Source of the DNA: Bacteroidetes bacterium HGW-Bacteroidetes-16
GTDB taxonomy: Bacteria > Bacteroidota > Bacteroidia > Bacteroidales > F082
Direction of reading: 5' to 3'
DNA length: 64,000 nucleotides
Assembly (NCBI GenBank): GCA_002840975.1
Contig: PHDN01000007.1
Location: forward strand, 1-64,000
In this document: piece by piece, positions 26,229 through 34,584 of the stretch
How the letters are laid out: every line of letters begins with the position of its first letter
Numbering within the stretch: the stretch's first letter is position 1
Notes under the pieces: model-generated
The model's input: the letters and a program-made list of their open reading frames with translations, nothing else
Told to the model about the DNA's origin: nothing
Database searches by the model: none
Position numbers and translations under genes: made by a program

Positions 26229-26976
26229 ACTAAATTTTATTGCGGGAATACTCATATCAGGGCTTGTTGGTTTTCAGTGCAATTCAAATGCGCGATCACC
26301 AGAAACGCCTAAAAATCAAACAAAAAATAAAACCCCAAAAAATCAATCTACCATGAAAACAGAAAATAAATTCGAATTCCAGGCGCTGCCTTATGCGTAC
26401 GATGCGCTTGAACCATTTATTGATAAGCTAACGTTGGAAATCCATTATGGCAAACACCATAAAGCCTATTATGACAATTTCATAGCTGCCATTAAGGGCA
26501 CAGAAATGGAAACGATGGACATAACCGATATTTTCAAAAATATAAGTAACTATCCGGCAGCAGTCAGAAACAATGGTGGTGGTTATTTCAACCACACCTT
26601 TTATTGGGAAGGCATGAAAGCTTCCGGAGGTGGCTTACCAACGGGAAAATTATCAGGGGCCATTACAAAATCGTTTACCTCTTTTGATGAGTTTAAAAAG
26701 CAATTTTCAGATGCCGGAAAAACCAGGTTTGGCAGTGGCTGGGCATGGTTGAGTATGGACGATAAAGGCAAACTCTTTATTAATTCAACACCAAATCAGG
26801 ATAATCCATTAATGGACCTCGCTGAAAAAAAGGGAACACCGCTGCTTGTAATGGATGTTTGGGAACATGCTTACTATTTAAAATATCAGAACAAGAGACC
26901 AGATTACATTGAAGCATTCTGGAATCTTGTAAACTGGGAAGAAGTAGCAAAAAGATATGAAACTGCTTTAAAATGA
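26221..26976 (+). CDS. Fe/Mn superoxide dismutase with N-terminal export signal
   Basis: A protein of about 251 aa. The SOD domain begins with FEFQALPYAYDALEPFID, with metal ligand His in LEIHYGKHHKAYYDN, a second in FNHTFYW, and the Asp-His pair in VMDVWEHAYYL near the C terminus. It detoxifies superoxide. An N-terminal hydrophobic stretch with a Cys (IAGILISGLVGFQC) and an N/K/T-rich linker suggest an envelope lipoprotein, though the lipobox is atypical. The start at 26221 is chosen over 26185 because it begins the signal sequence directly. Confidence 0.9.
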   Translation: MSKLNFIAGILISGLVGFQCNSNARSPETPKNQTKNKTPKNQSTMKTENKFEFQALPYAYDALEPFIDKLTLEIHYGKHHKAYYDNFIAAIKGTEMETMDITDIFKNISNYPAAVRNNGGGYFNHTFYWEGMKASGGGLPTGKLSGAITKSFTSFDEFKKQFSDAGKTRFGSGWAWLSMDDKGKLFINSTPNQDNPLMDLAEKKGTPLLVMDVWEHAYYLKYQNKRPDYIEAFWNLVNWEEVAKRYETALK

Positions 26977-27069
26977 TTGATCATGACGGGCATTTAAGCA
27001 ACATGGAAAATTCAAGTGAATTCAACAATCAACTAACCAGATTTCTTTCATTAATAAAACACCTTTAAT

Positions 27070-28575
27070 ATGGAAAAGAAAAAATTAACAACAGCAAGTG
27101 GCAGACCTTACACTGAGTTTGACAATTCGCAGTCGGTTGGCAATCGGGGACCAATTTTGTTACAGGATTATTTTCTGCACGAAGACATGGCGCATTTCAA
27201 TCGGGAACGCATTCCTGAAAGAGTAGTTCACGCAAAAGGGACCGGGTCATTTGGCACCTTTACAGTGACCCATGACATCACCCGATACACTAAAGCAAAA
27301 ATATTCTCAAAAATTGGCAAGCAAACAAAACTATTCGCCCGTTTCTCCATTGTTGGAGGAGAAAAAGGAGGTGCCGACAGTGAAAGAGATCCACGTGGTT
27401 TCGCGGTGAAGTTTTATACCGAAGACGGAAACTGGGATTTAGCAGGCAATAATACTCCGGTATTCTTTATTAAAGATCCAAAAAAGTTTTCTCATTTTAT
27501 TCACACACAGAAACGTGATCCTAAAACAAATTGTAAAAGCCCTACCATGATGTGGGATTTTTTTAGTTTGAATCCGGAAAGCCTGCATCAGGTATTAATA
27601 CTGATGAGCGATCGTGGAACTCCATTCTCTTATCGGCACATGCACGGTTTTGGCAGCCATACCTTTTCGTTTTTCAATAAAAACAATGAGCGGATATGGG
27701 TAAAATTTCATTTTGTAACATTACAAGGTGTAAAAAATTTCACTGCAAAAGAGGCTGATGAAATGAAAGGAATTGACCTTGATCAGGCACAACGGGATAT
27801 GGTGGTAGCCATTGCCAGAGATGATTTTCCCAAGTGGGCCTTAAAAATTCAGGTAATGACCGATGAACAGGCCAAATCCTTTAAATGGAATCCGTTTGAT
27901 ATCACCAAAGTATGGTTCCATAAAGACTTCCCATTGATTGACGTGGGAATAATGGAATTGAATAGAATTCCTGAAAATTATTTTCGTGATGTAGAGCAAG
28001 CTGCATTCGACCCGGCCCATGTTGTTGACGGCATTGGTTATTCGCCCGATAAACTGCTGCAAGGACGTTTACTATCTTATCCCGATGCACAGCGTTATCG
28101 TCTGGGTGTGAACTATGAGCAGATTCCTGTAAACCAATGTCCTTACGGACATTCAAATTACCAACGAGACGGACTTATGCAGGTTGGAGATAATGGAGGT
28201 GCCAATCCGAATTATCGCCCCAATAGTTTTGATGATATTGTTGTTGATGAAAGCTATAAAGAACCCCCCATGCAATTGGAATCAAGTATTGCCGACTGGT
28301 TCGACCGCAACGAAAACGATGATGACCATTTCACACAGCCGGGCTTGTTGTATAGCAAGGTGATGAGCGAAAAGGATAAGGAACATCTGGTAAGCAACAT
28401 TGTAAGTTCAATGAATGGGATATCCGGAGAAAAGAAAGATGAAATTGTTAACCGACAACTCTCTCATTTTTTCCGTGCCGATTGTCACTTAGGAAAGGCT
28501 GTTGCAAAAGGGTTGGAAGTTACTATTGACGAAAAGAAAATGAAAGCCTTTAGTTTAGGTGTAAAGTGTGAATGA
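27070..28575 (+). CDS. kat: Monofunctional heme catalase
   Basis: A 501-aa clade-3-sized catalase. The distal His is in ERVVHAKGTGSFGTF (about 50-64), the distal Asn in NNTPVFFIKDP (about 122-132), and the proximal heme Tyr in RLLSYPDAQRYRLG (about 331-344). The length suits small-subunit catalases. It decomposes hydrogen peroxide and follows SOD by about 90 bp; a CACCTTTA sequence before the ATG may be a weak -7 element. Catalase plus SOD shows that this organism meets oxygen. Confidence 0.95.
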   Translation: MEKKKLTTASGRPYTEFDNSQSVGNRGPILLQDYFLHEDMAHFNRERIPERVVHAKGTGSFGTFTVTHDITRYTKAKIFSKIGKQTKLFARFSIVGGEKGGADSERDPRGFAVKFYTEDGNWDLAGNNTPVFFIKDPKKFSHFIHTQKRDPKTNCKSPTMMWDFFSLNPESLHQVLILMSDRGTPFSYRHMHGFGSHTFSFFNKNNERIWVKFHFVTLQGVKNFTAKEADEMKGIDLDQAQRDMVVAIARDDFPKWALKIQVMTDEQAKSFKWNPFDITKVWFHKDFPLIDVGIMELNRIPENYFRDVEQAAFDPAHVVDGIGYSPDKLLQGRLLSYPDAQRYRLGVNYEQIPVNQCPYGHSNYQRDGLMQVGDNGGANPNYRPNSFDDIVVDESYKEPPMQLESSIADWFDRNENDDDHFTQPGLLYSKVMSEKDKEHLVSNIVSSMNGISGEKKDEIVNRQLSHFFRADCHLGKAVAKGLEVTIDEKKMKAFSLGVKCE

Positions 28576-28631
28576 TGTAAACTTTCACAAAATTTGTGTA
28601 ACATTTATTACTTTAAAGGTCATCAACTTTG
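28567..28631 (+). promoter_or_regulatory. Stress-type promoter with two-box direct repeat
   Basis: Box 1 TGTGAATGATGTAA (28567-28580); box 2 AAAATTTGTGTAA ending 28601, 21 bp later; -7 CAACTTTG (28624-28631), 22 bp after box 2. Box 1 overlaps the last codons of the catalase gene. Confidence 0.75.
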
Positions 28632-28667
28632 TTTTTTCAATATTCACATCATTAAAAACATATTATT

Positions 28668-29270
28668 ATGGCAGAAATCAAGATTGAACAGAAAAAACAA
28701 ATATGGCCGTGGCTCTTGGTAGGCCTTGTTATAGCTGCATTGCTTGTCTATTTTCTGGTATTTCGTGATCCCGGCAAAATTACAGAGGCAGTAGCTGAAG
28801 CAGATGATATCACCAATACGAACGAACCTGACCTCATAGGGGTAAATGAAAATAACGCCACTATTGCTGCTTATGTAAATTTTATAGATAACAATAAGGA
28901 AAAAATGGGTCTGGACCATGAATATACAAATGAGGCGCTATTAAAACTTATTGAGGCTACAAATGCTATGGCCGATGAGGTTGGATATGAAGTTCGTGCA
29001 GATTTAGATAAGGCAAAGGAATATGCAAAAATGATTACGGAAGATCCTTTTGAAACAACACATGCGGATAACATTAGAAAGGCGGATGATATTATAACCA
29101 ATGTATTGCAAAACATCCAAAAGGCAAAATACCCAGGTTTGGCTAATGAAGTTGAAACATTAAGAAGTGCATCAGAATCAATAAAACCGGGTGTGCTTGC
29201 TCTTGAGCAAAAAGATGCAGTTAAGAATTACTTTGCAAAGGCTTCAGACCTGCTAAAAAAAATGAATTAA
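28668..29270 (+). CDS. Membrane-anchored helical protein of stress island
   Basis: A 200-aa protein with one membrane segment (about 13-32, WPWLLVGLVIAALLVYFLVF) and a long acidic, helical extracytoplasmic part. No recognised family. It heads a probable operon with the PRC-barrel, baeRF-like, HPF and hydrolase genes and is driven by a copy of the two-box promoter, so it is likely stress-induced. Confidence 0.7.
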   Translation: MAEIKIEQKKQIWPWLLVGLVIAALLVYFLVFRDPGKITEAVAEADDITNTNEPDLIGVNENNATIAAYVNFIDNNKEKMGLDHEYTNEALLKLIEATNAMADEVGYEVRADLDKAKEYAKMITEDPFETTHADNIRKADDIITNVLQNIQKAKYPGLANEVETLRSASESIKPGVLALEQKDAVKNYFAKASDLLKKMN

Positions 29271-29292
29271 TGGTTCTTTAAAAATTTAACTA

Positions 29293-29817
29293 ATGACAGA
29301 TACCAACAAAAATCTTTTTAACCTGGACGAATTATCCGGTTATAAAGTGGCCGAAAATTATAGCGATGTAAGGGGCTGGAATGTAAAAGATGCAAATAAC
29401 CGCACCATTGGTAAAGTGGAGCATTTGCTGGTAAATAAAGCTGCCGAACGTGTGGTTTACCTCGATGTAGAAGTAGATACAACTTTGATTGAGGAAGGGT
29501 ACAATACTTATCAGGATCGGGTAAGTGATGGTGTTCATGAGTTTTTAAACAAAGAAGGGGAAAATCACCTGATTATTCCTATCGGAATGGCAGTCATTGA
29601 TGAGGAGAACAAATTGGTGAATACTAATCAAATAGATAGGTCAACATTTGCAAAAGCCAAACGGTTTAAAAAAGGTGATGTTATAGATTTTGGGTACGAA
29701 TTAGATGTAGTTCGTCATTACAGGGGAGATAACACCATTCACAGTTCAAATGCTGCTGACGGATTTTATGACCGCGAAGAGTTCAATAATATATTTTATA
29801 AAAAAGATTTGAAATAA
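29293..29817 (+). CDS. PRC-barrel domain protein
   Basis: A 174-aa protein with an N-terminal PRC barrel: VRGWNVKDANNRTIGKVEHL (about 27-46) followed by VNKAAERVVYLDVEVD. PRC-barrel proteins bind RNA or membranes, or act as stress-related adaptors; no specific role can be given. It is 22 bp downstream of the membrane-anchored protein gene. Confidence 0.8.
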   Translation: MTDTNKNLFNLDELSGYKVAENYSDVRGWNVKDANNRTIGKVEHLLVNKAAERVVYLDVEVDTTLIEEGYNTYQDRVSDGVHEFLNKEGENHLIIPIGMAVIDEENKLVNTNQIDRSTFAKAKRFKKGDVIDFGYELDVVRHYRGDNTIHSSNAADGFYDREEFNNIFYKKDLK

Positions 29818-29825
29818 AAAAAAAC

Positions 29826-30980
29826 ATGGAATTATTAACAAAAGAATTGATTGAGGAGCTCCTGTCGGCAGATCAGTCGCCCTGTCTTTCAATCTATTTA
29901 CCTACGCATCAAAAACATCCTGAAAATCTTCAGGATATCATCCTTTTTAAAAATCTTGTCCAGCAATTGGAAGAATCACTGATGCAAAAATATTCATCCG
30001 GTGAAGTGCAAAAACATCTTGAGCCTGTACAGGCGCTCGTTGATAACGATCATATTTGGAATCACACGTTGGACGGACTTGCCGTTTTTAGTGCAAAAGG
30101 ATTGTTTAAAGTTGTCAGACTACATAAATCGGTTGAAGCACTGGCAATGGTGGCCGACAGTTTCCATACCAAACCGCTCCGGCAATATTTGCAATCGGTT
30201 GACCATTTTCATTTATTGGGTTTAACTCTTCATGATATCCGACTTTTTGAAGGCAACCGTCACTCACTTACTGAAGTTGAACTCACTGATGATACTCCAA
30301 AAACCATAACAGAAGCTCTTGGTGATGAATTGACCGAGAAACACTCGACTGTTGATTCTTATGGAGGAACAGGTGGATCAAGTACGGCAATGCACCACGG
30401 GCACGGTGGCAAAAAAGAAGAAACTGAAAAAGATGCTGAGAGATTTTTCCGAATGGTTGCGGGAGCAATTTACGAACACTATTCGAAACCTTCAGGCTGG
30501 CCGCTCATTCTTGCAGCTTTGCCCGAACACCATAACCTTTTTCAAAGGGTAAATAAAAATCCTTTATTGTTATCCAAAGGAATTGCTATAAATCCTTCGT
30601 CTGTTTCACCGGATAAGCTGGCAAAAATGGCCTGGGAAATAATGGAACCGGAGTATAACCTGAAACTTGACAGCACGGTCGCCCGGTTTGAGCAGGCAAG
30701 GGCCAATGGCAAAGGCAGCGATGACTACAAGGAAGTTGCTGTGGCTGCAGTTGAGGGACGGGTTGATACACTTCTTGTTGAAGCCGACCGGATCATCCCG
30801 GTCAGGATTACAAATCTTGTGACGGGTAATACACAGAAAAAAGATTTGATCAATCCGAGAGTAGATGACCTGCTCGACGATATGGGAGAATTGGTAATAA
30901 AGATGGGTGGACAGCTGATGGTGCTTCCAACAGAAAAGATGCCTTCTGAAACAGGGCTGGCAGCAATATTTCGTTATTAA
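29826..30980 (+). CDS. baeRF-type protein (eRF1/Pelota-like release-factor relative)
   Basis: A 384-aa protein resembling the bacterial archaeo-eukaryotic release factor (baeRF) families: N-terminal CLSIYLPTHQKHPENLQDI, a central FHLLGLTLHDIRLFEGNRHSL-like stretch, and a C-terminal GRVDTLLVEADRIIPVRITN segment, which matches the eRF1 domain 3-like fold. A His/Gly-rich loop (MHHGHGGKKEE, about 193-203) is inserted before the middle domain. These proteins are thought to act on stalled or hibernating ribosomes. It lies directly upstream of an HPF/RaiA gene, consistent with ribosome protection under stress. Confidence 0.72.
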   Translation: MELLTKELIEELLSADQSPCLSIYLPTHQKHPENLQDIILFKNLVQQLEESLMQKYSSGEVQKHLEPVQALVDNDHIWNHTLDGLAVFSAKGLFKVVRLHKSVEALAMVADSFHTKPLRQYLQSVDHFHLLGLTLHDIRLFEGNRHSLTEVELTDDTPKTITEALGDELTEKHSTVDSYGGTGGSSTAMHHGHGGKKEETEKDAERFFRMVAGAIYEHYSKPSGWPLILAALPEHHNLFQRVNKNPLLLSKGIAINPSSVSPDKLAKMAWEIMEPEYNLKLDSTVARFEQARANGKGSDDYKEVAVAAVEGRVDTLLVEADRIIPVRITNLVTGNTQKKDLINPRVDDLLDDMGELVIKMGGQLMVLPTEKMPSETGLAAIFRY

Positions 30981-30994
30981 TTAAAAATAAAGAA

Positions 30995-31309
30995 ATGCAA
31001 ATACAATTTAATACAGATAAAAATGTAACCGGGAGCGAAGAACTTATTGCTTCGGCAACTTCTTTAATATCGGAAGAACTAAGCAGGTTCAGTCAACAGA
31101 TAACAAGGGTGGAAGTTCATCTATCAGATGAGGATGGCAATAAAGACGGGGTCAACGATAAACGCTGCATGGTGGAAGCCCGACTTGCAGGTTTGAAACC
31201 AATCGCAGTTACCAACCACGCAAGCACCCATGAAAAGGCTATTGAAGGTGCTATAGACAAATTGAAAACTTCTTTGACAAAAATAACCGGACGTTTAAAA
31301 GATTACTAG
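30995..31309 (+). CDS. HPF/RaiA-family ribosome-associated protein
   Basis: A 104-aa protein of the hibernation promoting factor type: MQIQFNTDKNVTGSEEL start, ITRVEVHLSDEDGNKDG in the middle and HASTHEKAIEGAIDKLKTSL at the end. It lacks a long-HPF C-terminal dimerisation domain. Likely binds the 30S decoding region and silences ribosomes in stress. 14 bp after the baeRF-like gene and 1 bp before the hydrolase. Confidence 0.8.
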   Translation: MQIQFNTDKNVTGSEELIASATSLISEELSRFSQQITRVEVHLSDEDGNKDGVNDKRCMVEARLAGLKPIAVTNHASTHEKAIEGAIDKLKTSLTKITGRLKDY

Positions 31310-31310
31310 A

Positions 31311-32150
31311 ATGGAAAAATTAAACACAGCTGCCACCAGGGCAGAATACATTGAAGTAGAACCCAATGTTCGCCTTCATATTACAGATGCAGGTGAAGGC
31401 AGGCCAATTGTATTGATACACGGATGGCCTTTAAGCGACGAAATGTATGAATACCAATACAACGCTTTGATAAAAAATAACTTCAGAGCGATAGGTATTA
31501 CTTTGCGTGGTTTCGGTAAATCGGATAAGCCTTACGGAGAATATGATTATGATATTCACGCCTTGGATATTAAAAACGTTTTAAGCAAACTGGATGTAAA
31601 TGATGCTGTTTTAGTTGGCTTTTCAATGGGTGGTTCTATTGCAATTCGTTATGTTTCAAAGTATAAAGGGGCTCATGTTTCTAAGCTGGTATTGTGCGGA
31701 GCAGCAGCACCAATATGGACACAACGCAACGATTTCAAATACAACCTCCCCAAAAGTGCAGTTGATGAGTTAATTGAATTGAATTATAAAGACAGACCTC
31801 AGTTACTATCCAATTTTGGAAAGATTTTCTCTGCAACCGAAACCTCATTAAATAAAGGAATACGCAATTGGTTAAATGGAATTAATCTCAGTGCATCTTC
31901 TTATGCCACAGCACAATGCTTAATTGCTTTGCGTGATACCGACCTGAGACCTGATTTGGCTAAAATAGCAATTCCTACCTTGATCATACATGGGAAAAAA
32001 GATAAAATATGTTCCTTTGATTTAGCCGAACAAATGAAAGCCGGCATCAAAAATTCATATATTGTTGCTTTTGAAAATAGTGGTCACAGCATGTTTTTGG
32101 AGGAAACCCTTAAGTTTAATGCAGAACTTATCAAATTTGCACAGAAATGA
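31311..32150 (+). CDS. Alpha/beta hydrolase (haloperoxidase/esterase-like)
   Basis: A 279-aa alpha/beta hydrolase: oxyanion HGWPLSDE (about 38-45), nucleophile elbow VGFSMGGSIA (Ser about 107), acid Asp near IPTLIIHGKKDKICSF and His in ENSGHSMFLEE. Similar proteins are annotated as non-heme chloroperoxidases or esterases; the substrate is unknown. Last gene of the stress operon starting at 28668. Confidence 0.82.
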   Translation: MEKLNTAATRAEYIEVEPNVRLHITDAGEGRPIVLIHGWPLSDEMYEYQYNALIKNNFRAIGITLRGFGKSDKPYGEYDYDIHALDIKNVLSKLDVNDAVLVGFSMGGSIAIRYVSKYKGAHVSKLVLCGAAAPIWTQRNDFKYNLPKSAVDELIELNYKDRPQLLSNFGKIFSATETSLNKGIRNWLNGINLSASSYATAQCLIALRDTDLRPDLAKIAIPTLIIHGKKDKICSFDLAEQMKAGIKNSYIVAFENSGHSMFLEETLKFNAELIKFAQK

Positions 32151-32308
32151 TTTGGCCATAAAATATTGATTCAGGCTATGTTGTTTAAAACGGAAACCTG
32201 ATAAAAAAACGGTTGTTCAAATATCGCAGGACCTAGCTTAGAAATAATTGATACTTTAAAAGGGTATTTCTTTTATTGAAAAGTTTTTACGCATTGAATC
32301 GACCGATG

Positions 32309-32373
32309 TGTGAATGTTGTAACTTATTTATGAAATTGTGTAATACTATTGGGTGCTAATAGATTCACCTTTG
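32309..32373 (+). promoter_or_regulatory. Stress-type promoter with two-box direct repeat
   Basis: Box 1 TGTGAATGTTGTAA (32309-32322); box 2 GAAATTGTGTAA ending 32343 (21 bp later); -7 CACCTTTG (32366-32373), 22 bp after box 2. Upstream of the CHRD-like lipoprotein gene. Confidence 0.72.
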
Positions 32374-32432
32374 TAGTGTAAAATTTATATACAACTGTCC
32401 CGCCAGTCGCGGTTAACAAATAATTAAAAATA

Positions 32433-33245
32433 ATGACTACAATAAAAAAATTAAATACCTTACTAACATTATTTGTCGCGGTATTTTTATTGACCCTTGG
32501 CAGCGGTTGCAAAAAGGATGATGTATCTGCAAGGGAGACAAGTTATGAACTAAAAGTACAAGATGTACTGGGGGTGACAGGAACTGCAACTTTTATTGAA
32601 ACCGGCAATTCAGTAACCATCGATTTGGCATTAAACGGTTTACCATCGGGAATTCATCCTGCCGAATTATGTATGAATACTGTTGCCGAAGGAGGTGCAG
32701 TGGTGTTTAACCTAAATACTGTTAATGAAACGGGGAAAAGCTCTACCCTGGTAACTTCGATGTCCTATGATCAACTGATTGCTTACGACGGATTTATTAA
32801 AGTGATGCTAAGCACTGCCGAACCTCTGGTAATTCTTGCACAAGGCGATATTGGCGGCAATGTCATTACCGAAACCAATATTACTTATAATCTGGACACA
32901 ATTCAGCCTTTCGGAGTTTCCGGAACAGCACTGTTTGAAAAAAGGGAAAACGGGAATACACTAGTTACCCTCAACCTTGAAGGGACTATTGCCGGAGAAG
33001 TATATCCTGCAACCATAAACCTGAGTTCCATATCAACCATTGGTGGTGGACCGATAACAAGAACATTGAATAGTGTAAACGGTACTACCGGTAAAAGTTA
33101 TACCACCATACGGGAACTGGATAGCGGACTGAATATCACCTACGACAACTGGTTGGTTTACAATGGATATATAAACATTTATCAAACATCTGCAGTATTT
33201 GACAATATCATATGCCACGGAGATATAGGTTCGAATGTGAACTAA
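32433..33245 (+). CDS. Lipoprotein with two CHRD-like repeats
   Basis: A 270-aa lipoprotein (lipobox LGSGC, Cys about 26). The mature part has two related modules of about 110 aa: module 1 with GVTGTATFIETGNSVTIDLA and ILAQGDIGGN, module 2 with GVSGTALFEKRENGNTLVTL and IICHGDIGSN. This resembles CHRD domains, including the final gDIG segment. Function unknown. Its promoter belongs to the two-box set and a hairpin follows it. Confidence 0.7.
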   Translation: MTTIKKLNTLLTLFVAVFLLTLGSGCKKDDVSARETSYELKVQDVLGVTGTATFIETGNSVTIDLALNGLPSGIHPAELCMNTVAEGGAVVFNLNTVNETGKSSTLVTSMSYDQLIAYDGFIKVMLSTAEPLVILAQGDIGGNVITETNITYNLDTIQPFGVSGTALFEKRENGNTLVTLNLEGTIAGEVYPATINLSSISTIGGGPITRTLNSVNGTTGKSYTTIRELDSGLNITYDNWLVYNGYINIYQTSAVFDNIICHGDIGSNVN

Positions 33246-33343
33246 GTTTATTTGAAATATCATCTTAACGGTTGGCTCGCTCTGATGGCTATCGGGGGCA
33301 ACCGATCCATAAAATGCGAATGGAAAAAAATCTAACGGGTATT

Positions 33344-33368
33344 GCAGCGCTGATCTGATTGGCGCTGC
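33344..33368 (+). terminator. Hairpin after the CHRD-like gene
   Basis: GCAGCGC (33344-33350) pairs with GCGCTGC (33362-33368) around an 11-nt loop and is followed by a T-rich stretch. Confidence 0.5.
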
Positions 33369-33410
33369 TTTAACTTTAAACACCATGAGAAAGTCAACTG
33401 TTACAGATTG

Positions 33411-33476
33411 TAAAACCAATAAAATTAATTCTTAGCTATACCCCACCAAACACCCGTTGATCCATTTTGCAATGAA
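33411..33476 (+). repeat. Dispersed repeat, copy 2 (core A only)
   Basis: Contains CTATACCCCACCAAACACCC and GATCCATTTTGCAATGA, with AAACCAATAAAATTAATTC upstream. Its last bases include the ATG of the YihY-like gene (33472), so core B has been replaced by the gene. Confidence 0.75.
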
Positions 33477-34374
33477 AATACATTATAGAAATATTTACAA
33501 AATCCTGATAAAAGCGCTTTCAAAATGGTGGGTAAAAGATCCGTTTCGTGAAAGTGCGATAATTGCCTATTACGCGATTTTTTCGTTGCCCGGGTTGCTG
33601 GTGGTAATTATAACATCTGCCGGGTATTTTTTTGGAAGCGACGCTGTAAATAATCATATAACAGCTCAGTTCACATCTACAATGGGCATTGATACTGCCG
33701 AGCAGATTCAGAATATTATTTTGCAGGCCAGCGAAGCAAAAAACTCAGTCCTGGCAACAATTATTGGAATTATTATCATGATTGTGGGCGCTACAACCGT
33801 TTTTGCACAGTTTCAAAAATCATTAAATACCATATGGGAAGTTAAGATTGATGATTCGAAATATGGTATTTGGAGTTTTGTCAGGATTCGGTTGTTCTCA
33901 TTCGGGCTAATCGTTACAATCGCGTTTTTACTTATTGTTTCACTAGTTACTTCCGCTTTGCTTTCGGCTTTTGGCAATTGGCTATCGGGGCATTTTTCTG
34001 AAACATTTTTTGTGGCGCTCCAGATAGCTAATTTCATTTTATCTTTTGTAATTATTACTGTTTTGTTTGCATTGATGTTCAAATTTTTACCCGATGCAAA
34101 AATAAAATGGAAACATGTTTGGATTGGTTCTATGGTTACTGCATTTCTGTTTGATATAGGAAAATTCGGTTTGGGATTATATTTTGGAAAATTAAACCCC
34201 GGCGATGGATATGGCGCTGCAGGTTCGATTATTTTAATCATGCTTTGGGTTTCATATTCTTCAATGATTGTTTTCTTCGGCGCCGAATTTACCCGCGCCT
34301 ATGCCGATTTTATTTCGGGCAGGGTGGTTCCAACAGAAATCGCAAAATCAGATGTTCATGCTAACGCCAAGTAG
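33472..34374 (+). CDS. YihY/BrkB-family inner membrane protein
   Basis: A protein of about 300 aa with six predicted membrane segments. The family signatures are present: FRESAIIAYYAIFSLPGLLV near the N terminus, a middle GATTVFAQFQKSLNTIWEV, and AAGSIILIMLWVSYSSMIVFFGAEFTRAYA near the end. Misannotated in the past as ribonuclease BN; the true function is unclear, with some evidence for envelope roles. I start at ATG 33472 rather than an in-frame TTG at 33457. The start lies within a copy of the dispersed repeat. Confidence 0.88.
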   Translation: MKIHYRNIYKILIKALSKWWVKDPFRESAIIAYYAIFSLPGLLVVIITSAGYFFGSDAVNNHITAQFTSTMGIDTAEQIQNIILQASEAKNSVLATIIGIIIMIVGATTVFAQFQKSLNTIWEVKIDDSKYGIWSFVRIRLFSFGLIVTIAFLLIVSLVTSALLSAFGNWLSGHFSETFFVALQIANFILSFVIITVLFALMFKFLPDAKIKWKHVWIGSMVTAFLFDIGKFGLGLYFGKLNPGDGYGAAGSIILIMLWVSYSSMIVFFGAEFTRAYADFISGRVVPTEIAKSDVHANAK

Positions 34375-34492
34375 TTGTGCTCTTTTCAAAAGTCCGGTCC
34401 TTCTAATAATGTATTGAAAAATGGCAACTTCCTGTTCTGTTAATGCTGTAATAGAGATCACTTACTTTTTGAAAAATTTAAGCCCGTAAAAG

Positions 34493-34555
34493 TGGGAATG
34501 ATGTAATATATTCTAAAAATCATATAAAGTCCCTTACTAAAACTCATTACCTTTG
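34493..34555 (+). promoter_or_regulatory. Stress-type promoter with two-box direct repeat (variant)
   Basis: Box 1 TGGGAATGATGTAA (34493-34506); box 2 AAAATCATATAA ending 34527 (21 bp later); -7 TACCTTTG (34548-34555), 20 bp after box 2. Spacing to the -7 is 2 bp shorter than in the other three. Confidence 0.65.
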
Positions 34556-34584
34556 GTTAGAAATTAATCTATAAAAAAGATAAA

